Under the pieces are notes generated by a model, which ran no database searches, was not told where the DNA came from, and saw only the letters and a program-made list of their open reading frames with translations. From NCBI GenBank assembly GCA_025201805.1, contig MU619348.1, positions 66,927 to 108,837 of the forward strand: a stretch of DNA of 41,911 nucleotides, read 5' to 3'. Source of the DNA: Parasitella parasitica. Taxonomy: Eukaryota > Mucoromycota > Mucoromycetes > Mucorales > Mucoraceae. The position numbers and the translations under genes are program-made. Below, piece after piece: positions 30,564 through 41,911 of the stretch (positions are counted from its first letter, which is position 1; the number at the start of each line of letters is the position of its first letter).

Positions 30564-31242
30564 TCTGTATAACTGTTGTCGTTGAGGATGAGAAGAAAAG
30601 ACGAAATTCCTTCTAGTCACAGCAGGTAATCTTCTAATAGTTGATTTTATAAGATCCGAAAAAAGTGCGCGGGACAAAGGGGAAAGGGTAGGAAGAACTT
30701 GGCCATTTAAAGCAAGATGGTCCAATTAAACCAAGCATCTACTATTGCGTAACCCCAAGATATAATGTGTTTTTGCATGTAAATAAAGCTTTGCTTGGCG
30801 ATGGCTTGAATGTTTTACAACAGATTTAGCAAGCACTGTCGAAGCTTCCTTTTTCTCAACGTAATGCATAACATTCTCCCCTTGCAGTATTAAAATTTCG
30901 AGGTGTTTTCTGTCAACATCAAGAAGCATGGTACCTGAAAAATGCATTTATGGTACATACTGAATCTCAAATTCGATAAAAAATGCCTAAACTTTGACAG
31001 GAAATTGCTTCTCGGTTAATGCCTTCTATTAGTTGCTGCATATACCACCAGAATTCATGGCTTCAAAACTGTCGATGATTACGCCCATGGTTTTTGGCGC
31101 TTTGTAGACACTTTAATTTATATCAAGGGAAAACAAATTGTCGCAAAATCGTAGGCATCAAAATTTAAATTTTATTAGTATAATTTCAGTTGTCTCCTGT
31201 CTTTGCTTTTTCTGCCCCAGACCTGGACTGATAATAAATGCG
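30564..31242. other. Intergenic: aminotransferase promoter
   Basis: Upstream region of the aminotransferase and 3' flank of the next minus-strand gene. The part nearest the ATG (30564-30725) is open in frame and basic when read on the minus strand (...TIRRLPAVTRRNF...), which may be a presequence with a non-ATG start or simply a leader. No other gene is convincing. Confidence 0.45.
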
Positions 31243-34200
31243 TCAGTACGCTGGATGATTCAATTGTCGTAAACTTGCGAGTTCCTTAGATGGATATAGA
31301 TCTCCTAATTTTTCAGACTGGCAAAGTAGCAAACTGCTTGCTGCTTGTGTTTCTTCTTCAATATAAGATGGTGCAGACGACTTATCAGCATTAGCAAACA
31401 CGGACGGAGAGTTATCCTTGTCAGAGCTGGAAACACTTCCGCCAGATGTGTTTGGATTAGACGTACCAGCAGCAGCATCAGTAATCGCAAATACAGGTGT
31501 ACCAAAATTAGAAGGGACGACGTGTTGGCCAAACTTTTTGTCTTGCTCTTTAACAATTGTCATAGGATGCATGGCTGCGATCTTAGTGTTAGAGCGAGCC
31601 CCTCTCTCGGCTTGCTTATTACTAGTGTCAGTAGTATCTACGAACATGTGATCAAAGACCTCAAATCTACCGGACCTAATTAGGTCTATATCGCGGGAAT
31701 CATGAATAGCAGGTACAGATTCAGAAACAGTAGCCGAAGTCCTATATGCAGTTGTAAGTTCGAAGGGCTGCTCTAATTCGGGGACAATAGACAACGTGTC
31801 ATCATCTCTGAGACCAGTAGTAGCAGTAGCCATAGATACATCATCAATATTATTGGCTGCATCATCAACAGAAGCAACGCCACTTTGTTTGAAAGCAGCA
31901 TCGCCAGCATTATCAGCAACATCATTACTAGCAGTGCAATCAGGAGTTTGGTCATATTGAGGAAAATCATCTGGATCTATGGCAAGGTAAGCAGGAATAT
32001 CCGCAAAAAGATTGTCCAATGTATTAAGATGATGAGCACCAGTGGAGATTTGGGAATTATCAAGTGGAATTGCAGAGATATTCTCGTGTGTAATAGCGGC
32101 ATCAGTAAAATTGATGACTTTTGCAGCAACAGTAACGCAAGCATAATCCTCAGTATTATCTCCAAGAGTTCGGACATCAGACAAAGTCTTTTTGCCCTGG
32201 GAAGTATTTTGAGTATAAACTGAGTTCGCAGCCCTTTTTCGCAATGTACCTGGAGAATAAGAAGCAAATTGATTCTTGGTTAAAGAGGTTGATAAAATAC
32301 TGACTGGTTTCTTTTTGCTGCCTTTATGTGAAGAGTTGACAGCTTTCAGCGTGCTCAGAATGTTTGGGGGTGAAGATGGTGCTGATCTATTCGTTGAAAT
32401 ATCAGGACTGAAAAGTGGTCTAAACTTGAACCGAGTAGTGTCATTGTATGTTTTGTGATGATTTTGTGGTAAAAATAAAAGAGGTTCATCAACAACAAAA
32501 GGGTCTTCAGCAAAAAGATCGAAATAGGGTGAAGCGTCCATCTGACTAATTGCCGTTGAGTTGCTACCATTAGGTTTGCTGTCCTTTTGCGCTTTTTCCT
32601 CTGTTCGTTTGTTGTCTGCTTGATCTTCCAACTGATTAGCAAAGTCGTTTATGTACTGTTTTAACGTAGAAAATCGATATATTTCTTCAGCATAAGACGC
32701 CGGCATGCCGTTGCCAAAGCTAGTAGCGGGTTTAGGTAGAGGTCGAGCCATACTGGATTGTTTGTTTTTCGGCATCTCTTTGCATTTCCCCTTCTCAATT
32801 TCATGTTTCAGTTTATTTGCAAAATTAGCAATGTTCTCTTGTTGGCCTTTATATCGAGCAAGCTCCCGAGCAAATGAAATGGGTACACCATCAGCGAACT
32901 TGGGGGCAGTTCTAGGCGCAGATTGAACATTGCAGGGACTATACTCATCTTTAGAGGAACTAGCTTTTCTGGGAGGAGATCTACGCGAATTACCAATTGG
33001 AACAGAAGGTCTAGGAATGCCAGAATTACGAGCCGCAGGAATACCTGGCTTTTTGTTTGCAAATTTTGAAAGTTTTGCTGCGAGATTGATGTCTTTTAGA
33101 TTGAATGAAAGCTCTGGTATGTCTGAGAAAAAAAAAGAGACAGGTTCAGGACATCTAGTCAGCAATTTGGGTTCCCTTAATTGATTAAGAGCTCTGGTTG
33201 TGATTTTGAATTGCTTGGAGGGTTCAGCAGTACCAGCAGTGGCAAGGTCAAGACTGGCAGATACAGGATTGACAAAGCTAGAATCAATATTATTAGGAGC
33301 ATTAGGAAAACTAAGATAAGAGTTGTTGATCGCAAAGTTATTGTCGCTTTGTGTGGCAAGTTCGTCAGACGCCGACAAACTGGCACTTGCATTTTGAGTA
33401 CTTTCAAAATCTGAAGGGTCAGGAAGACCAGTGGGACCATAATGAGCATAGAGTAGCTCACTCGCAGTATCATTATAGGCAGCAGTATTGGTGAAATCGA
33501 GATTAAGAATTGATAAAAAATTACTAGAAGAAGAATGTTTAGGATCTGCGATCAAGGGCTCTTTGTTGGGCATATTCTTCCTGTCTTGTAGATTTGTGCT
33601 AGGAAGATCGTTATCTATTGTGGCATCTTTATTGCTAACGTTGGTAGTTACACAGTTAGGCTTTTCTTTTAACATTGACTTTTTGATTGATCGATGGAGC
33701 GAGATCCTGTATTCAGAAATGTATGGATACAATACAAGAATCACAAGGGAAACATAAAGCCAGAAATATTGGATATCTTCAATATTGGTATGCTTGGGAA
33801 ACATACTCGAAACCAAATCACCTTCCTTTAATAATTCTGTGGCTAAAGGACCCTTTGTAAAATACTTTGTTACCGAGCTTTGGTTATAAAAATAAGACAT
33901 TGCAGAAACTAAATGCTCGCTTGGCTTTCCTGGGATAGACATATTGAAAACGTCAACGTGGCAAATTGTTGCTAAAGTTATGTTATTAGTCAAGAACCAT
34001 GTAAGCATGAATTGCATGTCAATGAACAAACCATTCAAATTGTTGAATTGGTCAAAAAATGTCTTGCAGAAATCTATAAACATTGTTATACATGACATGG
34101 AACTGGGGGCATAGTCATTGAAATGACAAGCCTGATCAACTGAATTATGCAGGTTAATATGTGCATCATGTAGATTCTATAACATCCCACCTACAGTATT

Positions 34201-34306
34201 GTTTCATATAAAGTAATCCTCTAATACCCGCAGTTCGTGGTTCGAACAATAACTCCAACACGGCACAACAAATAATAAAAAATGAGATATGTAAAGAGGT
34301 AATCAT
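31243..34306 (-). CDS. Orphan membrane protein, 1002 aa, duplicated motif
   Basis: Two exons (34306-34195, 34139-31243; 55-nt intron) code 1002 residues. I do not recognise the family. Residues 1-23 (MITSLHISFFIICCAVLELL) look like a signal sequence or anchor. Residues 24 to about 160 form a Cys- and Asn-containing ordered region, likely lumenal or outside, and residues 162-180 (FWLYVSLVILVLYPYI) are a membrane span. The remaining 800 residues are polar, rich in Ser, Asp, Asn and Ala, and probably cytosolic and disordered. Within it a motif of about 35 residues occurs twice: FADGVPISFARELARYKGQQ (about 452) and FGNGMPASYAEEIYRFSTLK (about 512), each followed by an I-x2-FAN-x-L helix. A weaker third copy (LAAKLSKFANKK, about 388-399) precedes them. 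Ser/Pro and Arg-rich sites such as RRSPPRKASSSK suggest phosphorylation. Confidence 0.8.
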
Positions 34307-35221
34307 GATGTCGAAATGTTATGAAAATTAAAAAAATAAAAAGAGAAAATATTGTACACTATTTCTTTTAAAGGGCTGTAAAGTATTCTGGGCTCTTTGT
34401 AACGCTGGAAACTCAATGAGAATTTTACAACAATGAAACTTGCGCATTTCCCGTATTATATCGTAAATTTGTGTTATATCATTCTCTGCAACAAATAAAT
34501 ATACGGCGAACTTTGCTTATATGTTCATCAAGTATAGTTATCCGATAACAAATTCGTACTAGGATAAAAAATTGTCGTTGTGCCTTGAAAGAGTTATTCA
34601 ATGTGCCTCGTTGACTTTGATAATTGTTTTTAATGCCTTGCATTTGACAAAAACCTCATATATTGGTCAAATATTTATCAGATATCTAATCCTATTTAGC
34701 TGTTCATCAGATTTTCCACCCTGAGCACTTTCTTAAATACTATGACAAACACCATTGCGAAATCACGTTCAATTTTCAGCTGTAAAGAAACAATAAACTT
34801 GCGCCGCTAATCAACTTTCATGTAAACCACCGCTCATTATAAATTCAAGACCTTCAACTGGAGTGCTTACACCTCAGGATTCAAAATTGCTGGCGCAACA
34901 TTTGCTTCTCAGTTGCTGATTAGATCGTAGCCCGAAGTTATAAAGATAATGATTTCTACCACAAGCAAAACGTAGTAGCTTGACACTAATTTTGGTGCAT
35001 ATTTGATGATAAAAATTCATCTAAAGAAAAGCAGCGTTTGCATGACATGTTACACATGTCAAATTGCAGCGATTTGCCTTTGCATGTTCTTTGCATTGAC
35101 AAGAGAGAGCACTAGGAATAAAAACCATCTTCGGAGATCTGCCGTCTGATGCTTTTTCTTTTCGTTTTTTTTTTTCATCTCTCTTTTTCTTTCCTCTTTT
35201 CATTTTGCAACATAAAATACA
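34307..35221. other. Divergent intergenic region
   Basis: Shared upstream region of the orphan membrane protein (minus) and VTC4 (plus). A CT/T-rich leader occupies about 35151-35212 just before the VTC4 ATG. No gene is seen; a minus-strand frame at 35021-35236 is the complement of that pyrimidine-rich leader. Confidence 0.55.
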
Positions 35222-37504
35222 ATGAAATTTGGTCAAACATTAAAAACTTCATTAAATCCTGAATGGACACAGTTTTACCTGGGTATGTTGTTTAAGAAAT
35301 GTCATGCATTTCTCGCTGCTAAATTATTCCGAACTGACATAGACTATGATGCTTTAAAGGCCATTTTAAAAAAAAAGCTTCCTTATATTGAATGGCAAGA
35401 AGAGGACGAGTCAAAATTTGTTGAGAAGCTCGAGAAGGAATTGGCCAAGGTGTATAATTTTCAAAAAGTCAAATTATCAGAGATCACCAAGCACATTCAG
35501 CAGGAAACGCATGAAGTAGATACTTTATGCGAAAAAGAACACCCTGAAGAAGACGATTTCACTGCTTGCGAGATTGAATTGAGCCAAATCATTGCAGATG
35601 TGCATGATTTAGGCAAATTCACTCGCTTAAATTACACTGGTTTTTTGAAAATCATCAAGAAGCATGATGTATGTGGTTTGCAACTTGGCCATATTCTTCC
35701 CTGCACTAATGACAAATTATTAGAAAATAACCAATTGGATTACTAAACCAATGTTTATTGCAAGACTAAATGCAAAGCCGTTCTACAAGGAAAACTACGA
35801 AGCACTCATCATTCGCATTTCAACATTGTACGATCGTGTAAGAACTCGTGGCAAAGAGCGTGGCGGCGATTCTGGAGCCGGTGGTAAACAATCAGCCTTT
35901 GTTAGAAATACGACAAAGTACTGGGTACATCCTGACAACATCACTGAACTCAAATTGATCATTCTCAAACACTTGCCTGTTCTCGTATTCAACCCCAACA
36001 AAGAGTTTGAGGCACAGGATTCTGCCATCAGCAGCATCTACTTTGACAATGACAATTTTGAATTGTATATGGGTAGACTCGAAAAAACTGAAGGCGCGGA
36101 GGCTGTTCGTATGAGATGGTACGGAGGCATGGATACGAAAACTATCTTTGTAGAACGTAAAACACACCACGAAGATTGGACCGGTGAAAAATCCGTCAAG
36201 GCCAGATTTCCAATCAAAGAAAAATACTTGAATGCATACTTGAAGGGCGCTTATACCACTGACGAGCTGTTTTCAAAGATGAAGGAGCAGGGCAACAAAT
36301 CTGAGAAGGAGATTGAGGACATGGAGCAGCTGGCACAGGAAGTGCAGTACTCAGTACTCACTCGCAAGTTTCACCCAATGATAAGAACATTTTACAACCG
36401 CACGGCTTTCCAATTGCCTGGCGATGCTCGTGTTCGAATCAGTCTTGATACAGAGCTTTCCTTGATTCGTGAGGACAATAATGGAGAAGTTAGATCAGGT
36501 GATAACTGGCGCCGCATGGATATTGGCGTTGATTACCCGTTCAAACAGTTGCCTGATGGCGACATTTGTCGCTTCCCTTATGCCGTGCTCGAGGTAAAGT
36601 TGCAAACACAATTTGGCCAAGAACCTCCGCAGTGGATCACGGAGCTTGTCAACTCTCACTTGGTGGAATCTGTTCCCAAATTCTCGAAATTTATTCACGG
36701 TTGCGCCACGTTATTAGAAGATAAAATCAATGTATTGCCATTCTGGCTGCCTCAAATGGAAGTTGATATCCGCAAGCCTGAAACAAGCGCGATTGGTGTT
36801 AAAAGACCAGACGCTATACATAGTAGCTCAACATCATTCGACTCGTCATCGGATGTCAATGACGGGTCCAAATTGACGACTACTGATAGCGTGCAAATTA
36901 CAATGGCTAAAGCCACGGAAAGTACGCCTCTTTTGCCACCTCGACCTGGAACCAAACCAGCAAGACAGCCGGATGAAGAAGGTGGGCTTGATAACTTGAA
37001 AAAATTATCACCTGCTGGCCTTCAATCAGTGTTTAGTAAATCAAAGACTATTTTCAGAAGAAAGAACCCACAAAACCAACAACAGGAATCCCAAACACGT
37101 TCTCGTGTTGTGCCAGTAGCCGCCCCATCTGCAAAGACCTTCTTTGCTAATGAACGCACATTTCTGTCTTGGCTGAGATTTACTCTGCTGTTGGGCGCCT
37201 TGTCGATTGGTTTATTGAACTTTTCAGACCATGTAGGCTATGTATCAGCTGTCATTTTTACACTGTTGGCTGTGGTTGTCATGATCTATGCCTTGTATAA
37301 TTTCCATGTTCGCGCAAATAGTATTGCTCGGAAAGATGTGGGAGATTTCTCTGATAAATATGGCCCTGCCACGTTGACTTTGTTTATGGTAATTGCTGTA
37401 TCCATCAACTTTTATCGTAAGTAGATTTCTTGCATTTTCTAATCTATTGTTTACATTATTTGTTTTGATGTATAGTTCGCTTAAATTCTGAAGGGATGCA
37501 ATAG
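35222..37504 (+). CDS. VTC4: Vacuolar transporter chaperone VTC4 (polyphosphate polymerase)
   Basis: Exons 35222-35282, 35343-35668, 35724-37416 and 37476-37504 give 702 residues (yeast Vtc4 has 721). N-terminal SPX domain (1 to about 150): [38 protein letters not shown] (basic inositol-pyrophosphate site). Catalytic tunnel domain (about 155-480): [75 protein letters not shown] and [11 protein letters not shown]-terminal DUF202 membrane domain from [20 protein letters not shown] (about 602) with three spans. The enzyme makes polyphosphate from ATP and moves it into the vacuole as part of the VTC complex; the intact tunnel motifs favour VTC4 over VTC2/3. Intron 1 (60 nt) has no in-frame stop. 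The last intron (37417-37475) is optional by sequence: unspliced, the protein ends NFYRK (695 aa); spliced, it ends [12 protein letters not shown]. Confidence 0.93.
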
Positions 37505-37734
37505 CCATGATTGGGAGCGATCACAGTAAAAAGTCCGTCTTGCAGGTATTTAAAAAACAATCAAAAATCATCAACTGCTTGACAAGACTGCAGCATCATT
37601 GTTAATTAGTTTACAAAAAAAAAAAAAGTGGGGGGGGGGGGAGAAAACGTTTATTGATTTAAATGTCTACCAGAAAATTATAAAAAAAAAATAAAAAAAT
37701 AAAACTTGTTCATAAAAATACATTATACTACAAA
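37505..37734. repeat. Convergent 3' spacer with A/G homopolymers
   Basis: A 230-bp gap between the ends of VTC4 and PEX5. It contains A13-GT-G12 (about 37616-37642) and A-rich stretches around 37681-37700. These could act in 3' processing for the two genes; no clear signal is assigned. Confidence 0.6.
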
Positions 37735-39748
37735 TTAAAATTCGAATTCTGGACGGAATTGATTCAAATCTGCTCCTACAACGGCTTTATCTGCTAAATC
37801 ACGACGATCCTAGATGCTTGTTATTAATCACCGTAAACAGAACGAGGTATGTCCACTTACCATCATAATAAATGCCTTTCTCAACATCTCCCAAGAGTTA
37901 TTTGACACATTTACGCCCTCCTCTGAGTCTCCATTGCCTCGTTTGTGCATCGAAAGACCAGTTAAAATATGTTCTGCTGCTTCCTTGTAACAGCCAATGT
38001 TCACACAACTAACACCAATGTTATATCTAGCACGAACAAAAGATGGGCGTAATTCAAGTGCTTTGTGGTATGCATCTATTGCTTCTTCTGAGCGACCATT
38101 GTTCGCCAGAGTGGCACCCATTCGATTCCATAATAGATAGTCCTAAACATCAATGAATATTTGTAGAGCAGCCTAGCCTTTGAAATCTAAAACTTACATC
38201 AGGACGACCCTTCAATGCAGCAACAAAACAGTCGATGGCTTTATCGAGATCACCGCTACCATAGAACAAAACACCTAAACCAACTTGTACATCAGGGTCC
38301 ATCAATTGACCATCAGGAGCTTGTCTCGCAGCAGCCAAGAACAAGTCGGTAACTCTGTCATGCAGTTCAAATGGCGAAGCAGCTTCGGGTAAAGGCAATT
38401 TTCCAGCGACTTGGGGGTATTTTTGCGTAATCCAGCGCTCCAGAGTCTGGTATGCAGCATGATCGTACGATTCATTAGTATAGCTGACCGCCAATGACAT
38501 CAAAGCTTGCAAGTTTCCTGGGTCTGACTCAATAGCTCTCTCCAATGCACGGATAGCCGGCTCTTCCTTTTCATTTTGAGCCTGAACATTACCGAGATGC
38601 ATCCAAGCCTCTGAATTTGCGGGATCTTTCTGTACAACAGCTTCAAAAGCCATAGCAGCATCGCTGAGAGACCCGCCGGATTCCATCAAACGCAAACCTT
38701 CTGACATGGGGTCAGGATGATTTAAAAAGGGATTTGCTATTTCAAATACGTATTCTCCTAAATCAGGTTTGTAAACGGCACCACCGTTATTGAAATTTCC
38801 AAACTCATCTTCCCAATTTTCGTCTTCACCCATCTGTTCACGAATATTTTGCCAGACGTTTTCAAATTGTTCAAAAGCAGGATCCTGTGCAGCGGCGGCT
38901 TCTTCTACTTTGCGAGCCATTTCTTCTTCTGTAGGACCATCAAAGGAAGCAAACTGTTCCTCCCACGACGCATTGTTGTTCAATTCAAGACGCCCTTTGC
39001 CTTTGCCCTGGTGAACATCGAATTCGTTTGCCCAGTCGAAATGTTTCTGGAAAGCGGTTTCGAATTCAGCCAGTTGTGCTGGATTCATATTGGTCACTTC
39101 GGGGTGATTCATGAACTCATCCCTCCAAACTAGTGTTAAAAACGCATTTTGTAAATTAGATGCTATAATAAAACTCTAATTTTTCTTGTCTTACCTGATG
39201 CGCTTTGTGATGGGCCAGCAGCTGCTCTACTCTCTAAGAATGCCTTTTCCATAGCCTCTTCTTCCCCAGGTGTCAATTCCCATAATTTAGGCCCTTGTTG
39301 CTGCTGTTGGTGGCTGCCGAATTCACTTGCCCAACCTCCAGCTGCGGGAATCTGACGAACTGCATCGAGCTCTCTTTGCAAAGCCGAGAATTCAAAGTTA
39401 TTTCCCATATTCATTCTTTGTGGTTGTTGTTGCTGCTCCTGTCCAAAGAATTCATTTATCATGTCTCCTCCCTGGGAAAAACCCGGTCCTTGTCTTTGAG
39501 TACGCATCTAAATGATTTTTCTTTTAGATATGGCTGTTTCTTGAGGACATTTACTTACTGACGATGGTCCAGAACTAGATTGAGAAGGGCCGGCAAATCG
39601 CTCCTAAATTTGCATGAATGTGAGTTTGGATATAGCATGATATGTGAGCCGAAAATATTACTCGTTGAAGAGATCTGTCTTGACCAAATTGCTTCATCAT
39701 TTGAGCCATAGGGTTAACTCCACCGCAAGAATCATCACTGTTCATCAT
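37735..39748 (-). CDS. PEX5: Peroxisomal targeting signal 1 receptor PEX5
   Basis: Six exons (39748-39662, 39603-39559, 39507-39195, 39129-38198, 38142-37861, 37809-37735) code 577 residues, the usual length. The N-terminus MMNSDDSCGGVNPMAQMMKQ carries the conserved Cys (here Cys8) that is ubiquitinated for receptor recycling. The disordered half holds five W-x3-F pentapeptides for PEX14/PEX13 docking (WASEF, WRDEF, WANEF, WEEQF, WEDEF, about residues 103-258). From about residue 280, TPR repeats follow (SEAWMHLGNVQAQNEKEEPA, NLQALMSLAVSYTNE, VQVGLGVLFYGSGDLDKAID, DYLLWNRMGATLANNGRSEE, VRARYNIGVSCVNIGCYKEA) that form the PTS1 (SKL) pocket. It shuttles cargo to peroxisomes. The two shortest exons (29 and 15 codons) are at the 5' end and are easy to miss. 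VTC4 lies convergent downstream. Confidence 0.93.
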
Positions 39749-41911
39749 TTTTCAAAGGCTTCTTTTATTTTTCTTCTTGTTTTTGTCTCTTCCACACAAT
39801 GTAAGAAAAGGGGAAGAAAAGGGAAAAAAGTTAAAAGGTGAGAAGATTGGGTAAAAGTCCTTCATTGATGACTAAAAAAAAAACCACAGTTTGAGCCCAG
39901 TTTGTTTGTGGGGTCGAGGTTTCCATTCCCATAAAAAAGATGACACACGATTTAAAATTCTTTAGCTACACTTTGAGATTTCACTGAAATGAGGTGACTA
40001 AGTTAATGGTCCTATGCTTATTCAAATGACAATGGCATTTTTCAGTTGACGCAACCCCATCTTATTCCAAGTTCTCGATTCCAATAGCAATGTTGTCGCA
40101 AATCTCATGTTCTGGTTTTACGCACAAAGAGCCCATTCATTGCTTTGAATGGACGAATGTCTTGTCTCTGTTTTCAACATCGCCTCAATCTCTGTATACA
40201 GTCTTTTTATGGTTTTTGAAAAAAAAGTTCAAGTAAATGATAAAGGTCTTGGTGATTGTGATAATATATTAGGGTTTCTAGTAATAAATATTTTATTTCT
40301 GACAAAAGCTGAGAAGTTTATGAGAGAGGAGAAATGTCTTCCTAAGAATGTTTCAAATAGGATTTCTATTTTTTGAATGAATGACTATTTAGTTTTTATA
40401 CTATCCCATTTTTCCATACAATAAATATTCTTTATCAACACTATCGACATGTACTTCAGATACCTGAAACTGAACAATTACCTAACGGGCCGCTTTGCAA
40501 AATTGTTTGAATTTCATAATTGATGAATTATTTCAGATATTTCCGTTAGATATTAGACCTGTAAATAAACCCTAATATTTAGGCAAGTCTAAAGAACTAC
40601 ATAGGTATTTAAACTAAAAAATGGTTAAACCACAAAACCATCAAAGCATCAAAGTACCAAAGTATCAAAGTATCAAACTGCATGTACTAATAAGGCATTG
40701 AATTGTACGTATCCCTCAAATTATGCATTTAACAATGAAAGATCATAGCAGATTCAGCAAATGGCATTCTCTATTTTTGTAACTTTGCATTATCATTTTA
40801 TGTTATATCTATTGAGTTAAGGCAGCATATCCAATGTCAAGGGAAGAATATACAGTTAGGACTCGGTATAACGGATGGGTTGGTGTGCAAAAATATGTTT
40901 GGTATTGCAAGTTATTCTCTATTCAGAATTAGATACTCTACAGTACAGTACCTGGAACCTGAGACCTGGAAAATGGAATCTACCAGAAGCTTAACTTTTG
41001 CTAGTAAAATTATTCTCAACCTCAATCCTAAGCTCTCTTCTACTTTTTATTTTACATGTTCAGCTTTAGAATTACAAAAAAAGGGACTCTTGAATTGACA
41101 TTAGGCATTTTTATAAGCACCAGTCGTAATAGGGCTTGTCTGCAACTAGCAATTAGAAATTATGAATTATTCACAAATAACAAGGGGTCATTACAGCAAA
41201 ATATTGTTTTTATCCATTATCTTCTTCTGCTTCCAACTCGATGAGCCGCACCAGATTTAGCATATTACTATGAAGAAAGGTATACTTGTGGTATCAAAAA
41301 TACTTATTTTATAGAGCTATGTCATGTACTAGACTTGATATTGACATGATATCATCTCCAGATAGATATTCTTTACAGCTTAAAAGCAAGGATTTCAGCT
41401 TCGTGTGCCATTTTTTGATTACTTTTCATAATCAAAAGTACCTTGAAAACACGAAAAATAGTATCCATTGGGAAGAAACTATATTATATATGATTTTGGT
41501 GCAATTTGAGCATGATTTTTTTTTCGATGCAAAATGACAGATTTTATCGATTTTTCCGTTGTGTCTACACATCCAAAATCTTCAATTATGCATTATCCTC
41601 ATTTTTGACCTCAAAAATGCAACTTTTTACTATAGCATATATTGGAGGAAAATGATTGTAAAAGACCGTTCTTTGGTCTGAAAGACTGGAAATGCGCTCT
41701 GATTAAGCAAAATGTTGACTTTTCTCCTTAATCTGCTTTTGAGGTTTTCCCGGCAGAATTCTTCCAATAAGCATACGGGAATTATGAAATGGTACCATCG
41801 TGTAGAGCGTCCAAAGATACAGCTATTATCATAGACTGACAGCCGTGGTATGCATAGTATCAAAGAATGATATCTTGCCTCAAAAGAGTAACTTTGTTTT
41901 TTTTTTTTTTT
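39749..41911. other. Long AT-rich stretch, no gene seen
   Basis: The first part is the PEX5 promoter (minus; pyrimidine-rich leader at about 39764-39795 when read on the plus strand). Beyond that, frames up to 83 codons (for example 40149-40376 and 41286-41537) are AT-driven and without domains. A short 8-bp tandem repeat lies at 40640-40679. The window ends in a T tract (41896-41911). A gene or repeat continuing past the edge cannot be judged. Confidence 0.55.
40640..40679. repeat. Short tandem repeat, 8-bp unit, 5 copies
   Basis: Units ATCAAAGC, ATCAAAGT, ACCAAAGT, ATCAAAGT and ATCAAACT in tandem, with one or two changes each. Confidence 0.8.

Noticed and set aside
30564-30725. Mitochondrial presequence upstream of the aminotransferase ATG
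   Set aside because: The open frame is basic and presequence-like but begins at TTG; no ATG exists in it. A non-ATG start cannot be shown from sequence.
34226-34240. GGTTCGAAC resembling a tRNA B box
   Set aside because: It lies inside the first coding exon of the 1002-residue protein and no tRNA fold surrounds it.
40149-41863. Several 62-83-codon frames at the right end
   Set aside because: AT-driven composition, no domains, no splice partners, overlapping on both strands.

Overview
The window looks like nuclear DNA from an early-diverging filamentous fungus, most likely Mucoromycota/Mucorales. It is AT-rich, and its genes carry short introns (about 49-77 nt, with a few longer) using GTAAGT/GTATGT donors and frequent CTAAC/CTAAT branch sites. 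It holds a VTC4-type polyphosphate polymerase, a PEX5 receptor, an NDUFAF4-type complex I assembly factor (so complex I is expected) and a CABLES-like cyclin-domain protein. The assignment is inferred from gene content and style; no marker fixes a species. All gene models were spliced by hand, and exon phases sum to an intact frame unless stated otherwise.

Left part (1-10 kb): a non-coding stretch contains a Harbinger/Tourist-like MITE (597-1230). It is followed on the minus strand by a CABLES-like gene, a seven-exon secreted aspartic protease and ribosomal protein eS24, whose start codon is alone in its own exon. A gene-poor AT-rich stretch (6.2-8.6 kb) leads to a small orphan gene and the GINS subunit PSF3 in five exons.

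Middle (10-24 kb): a GNAT acetyltransferase with a membrane insert is convergent with a RhoGEF that has a DH domain but no PH domain. A repeat-rich gap follows, with a 77-nt T tract and a degenerate array of about 20-bp period. Next come a 235-residue orphan (minus), an intronless HMT1/ABCB6-type ABC half-transporter, an LCL2-like secreted protein, a tandem CCCH zinc-finger protein and NDUFAF4 (all plus).

Right part (25-42 kb): a monocarboxylate-porter-like MFS gene only reads correctly if a very small exon (2 nt is the best candidate) is included. Then come a 676-bp foldback element, a possibly decayed gene, a kynurenine aminotransferase and a 1002-residue membrane protein of unknown family with a duplicated motif. 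VTC4 (plus) is convergent with PEX5 (minus), and a 2-kb stretch without a convincing gene ends the window.

The genes do not form a pathway cluster. They are mostly housekeeping genes (replication, ribosome, peroxisome import, mitochondria, vacuole) separated by AT-rich spacers with small transposon relics. I saw no tRNA, rRNA, CRISPR or viral gene. The most unusual observations are the micro-exon in the MFS gene, the long foldback element, the orphan membrane protein and the 20-bp-period array.
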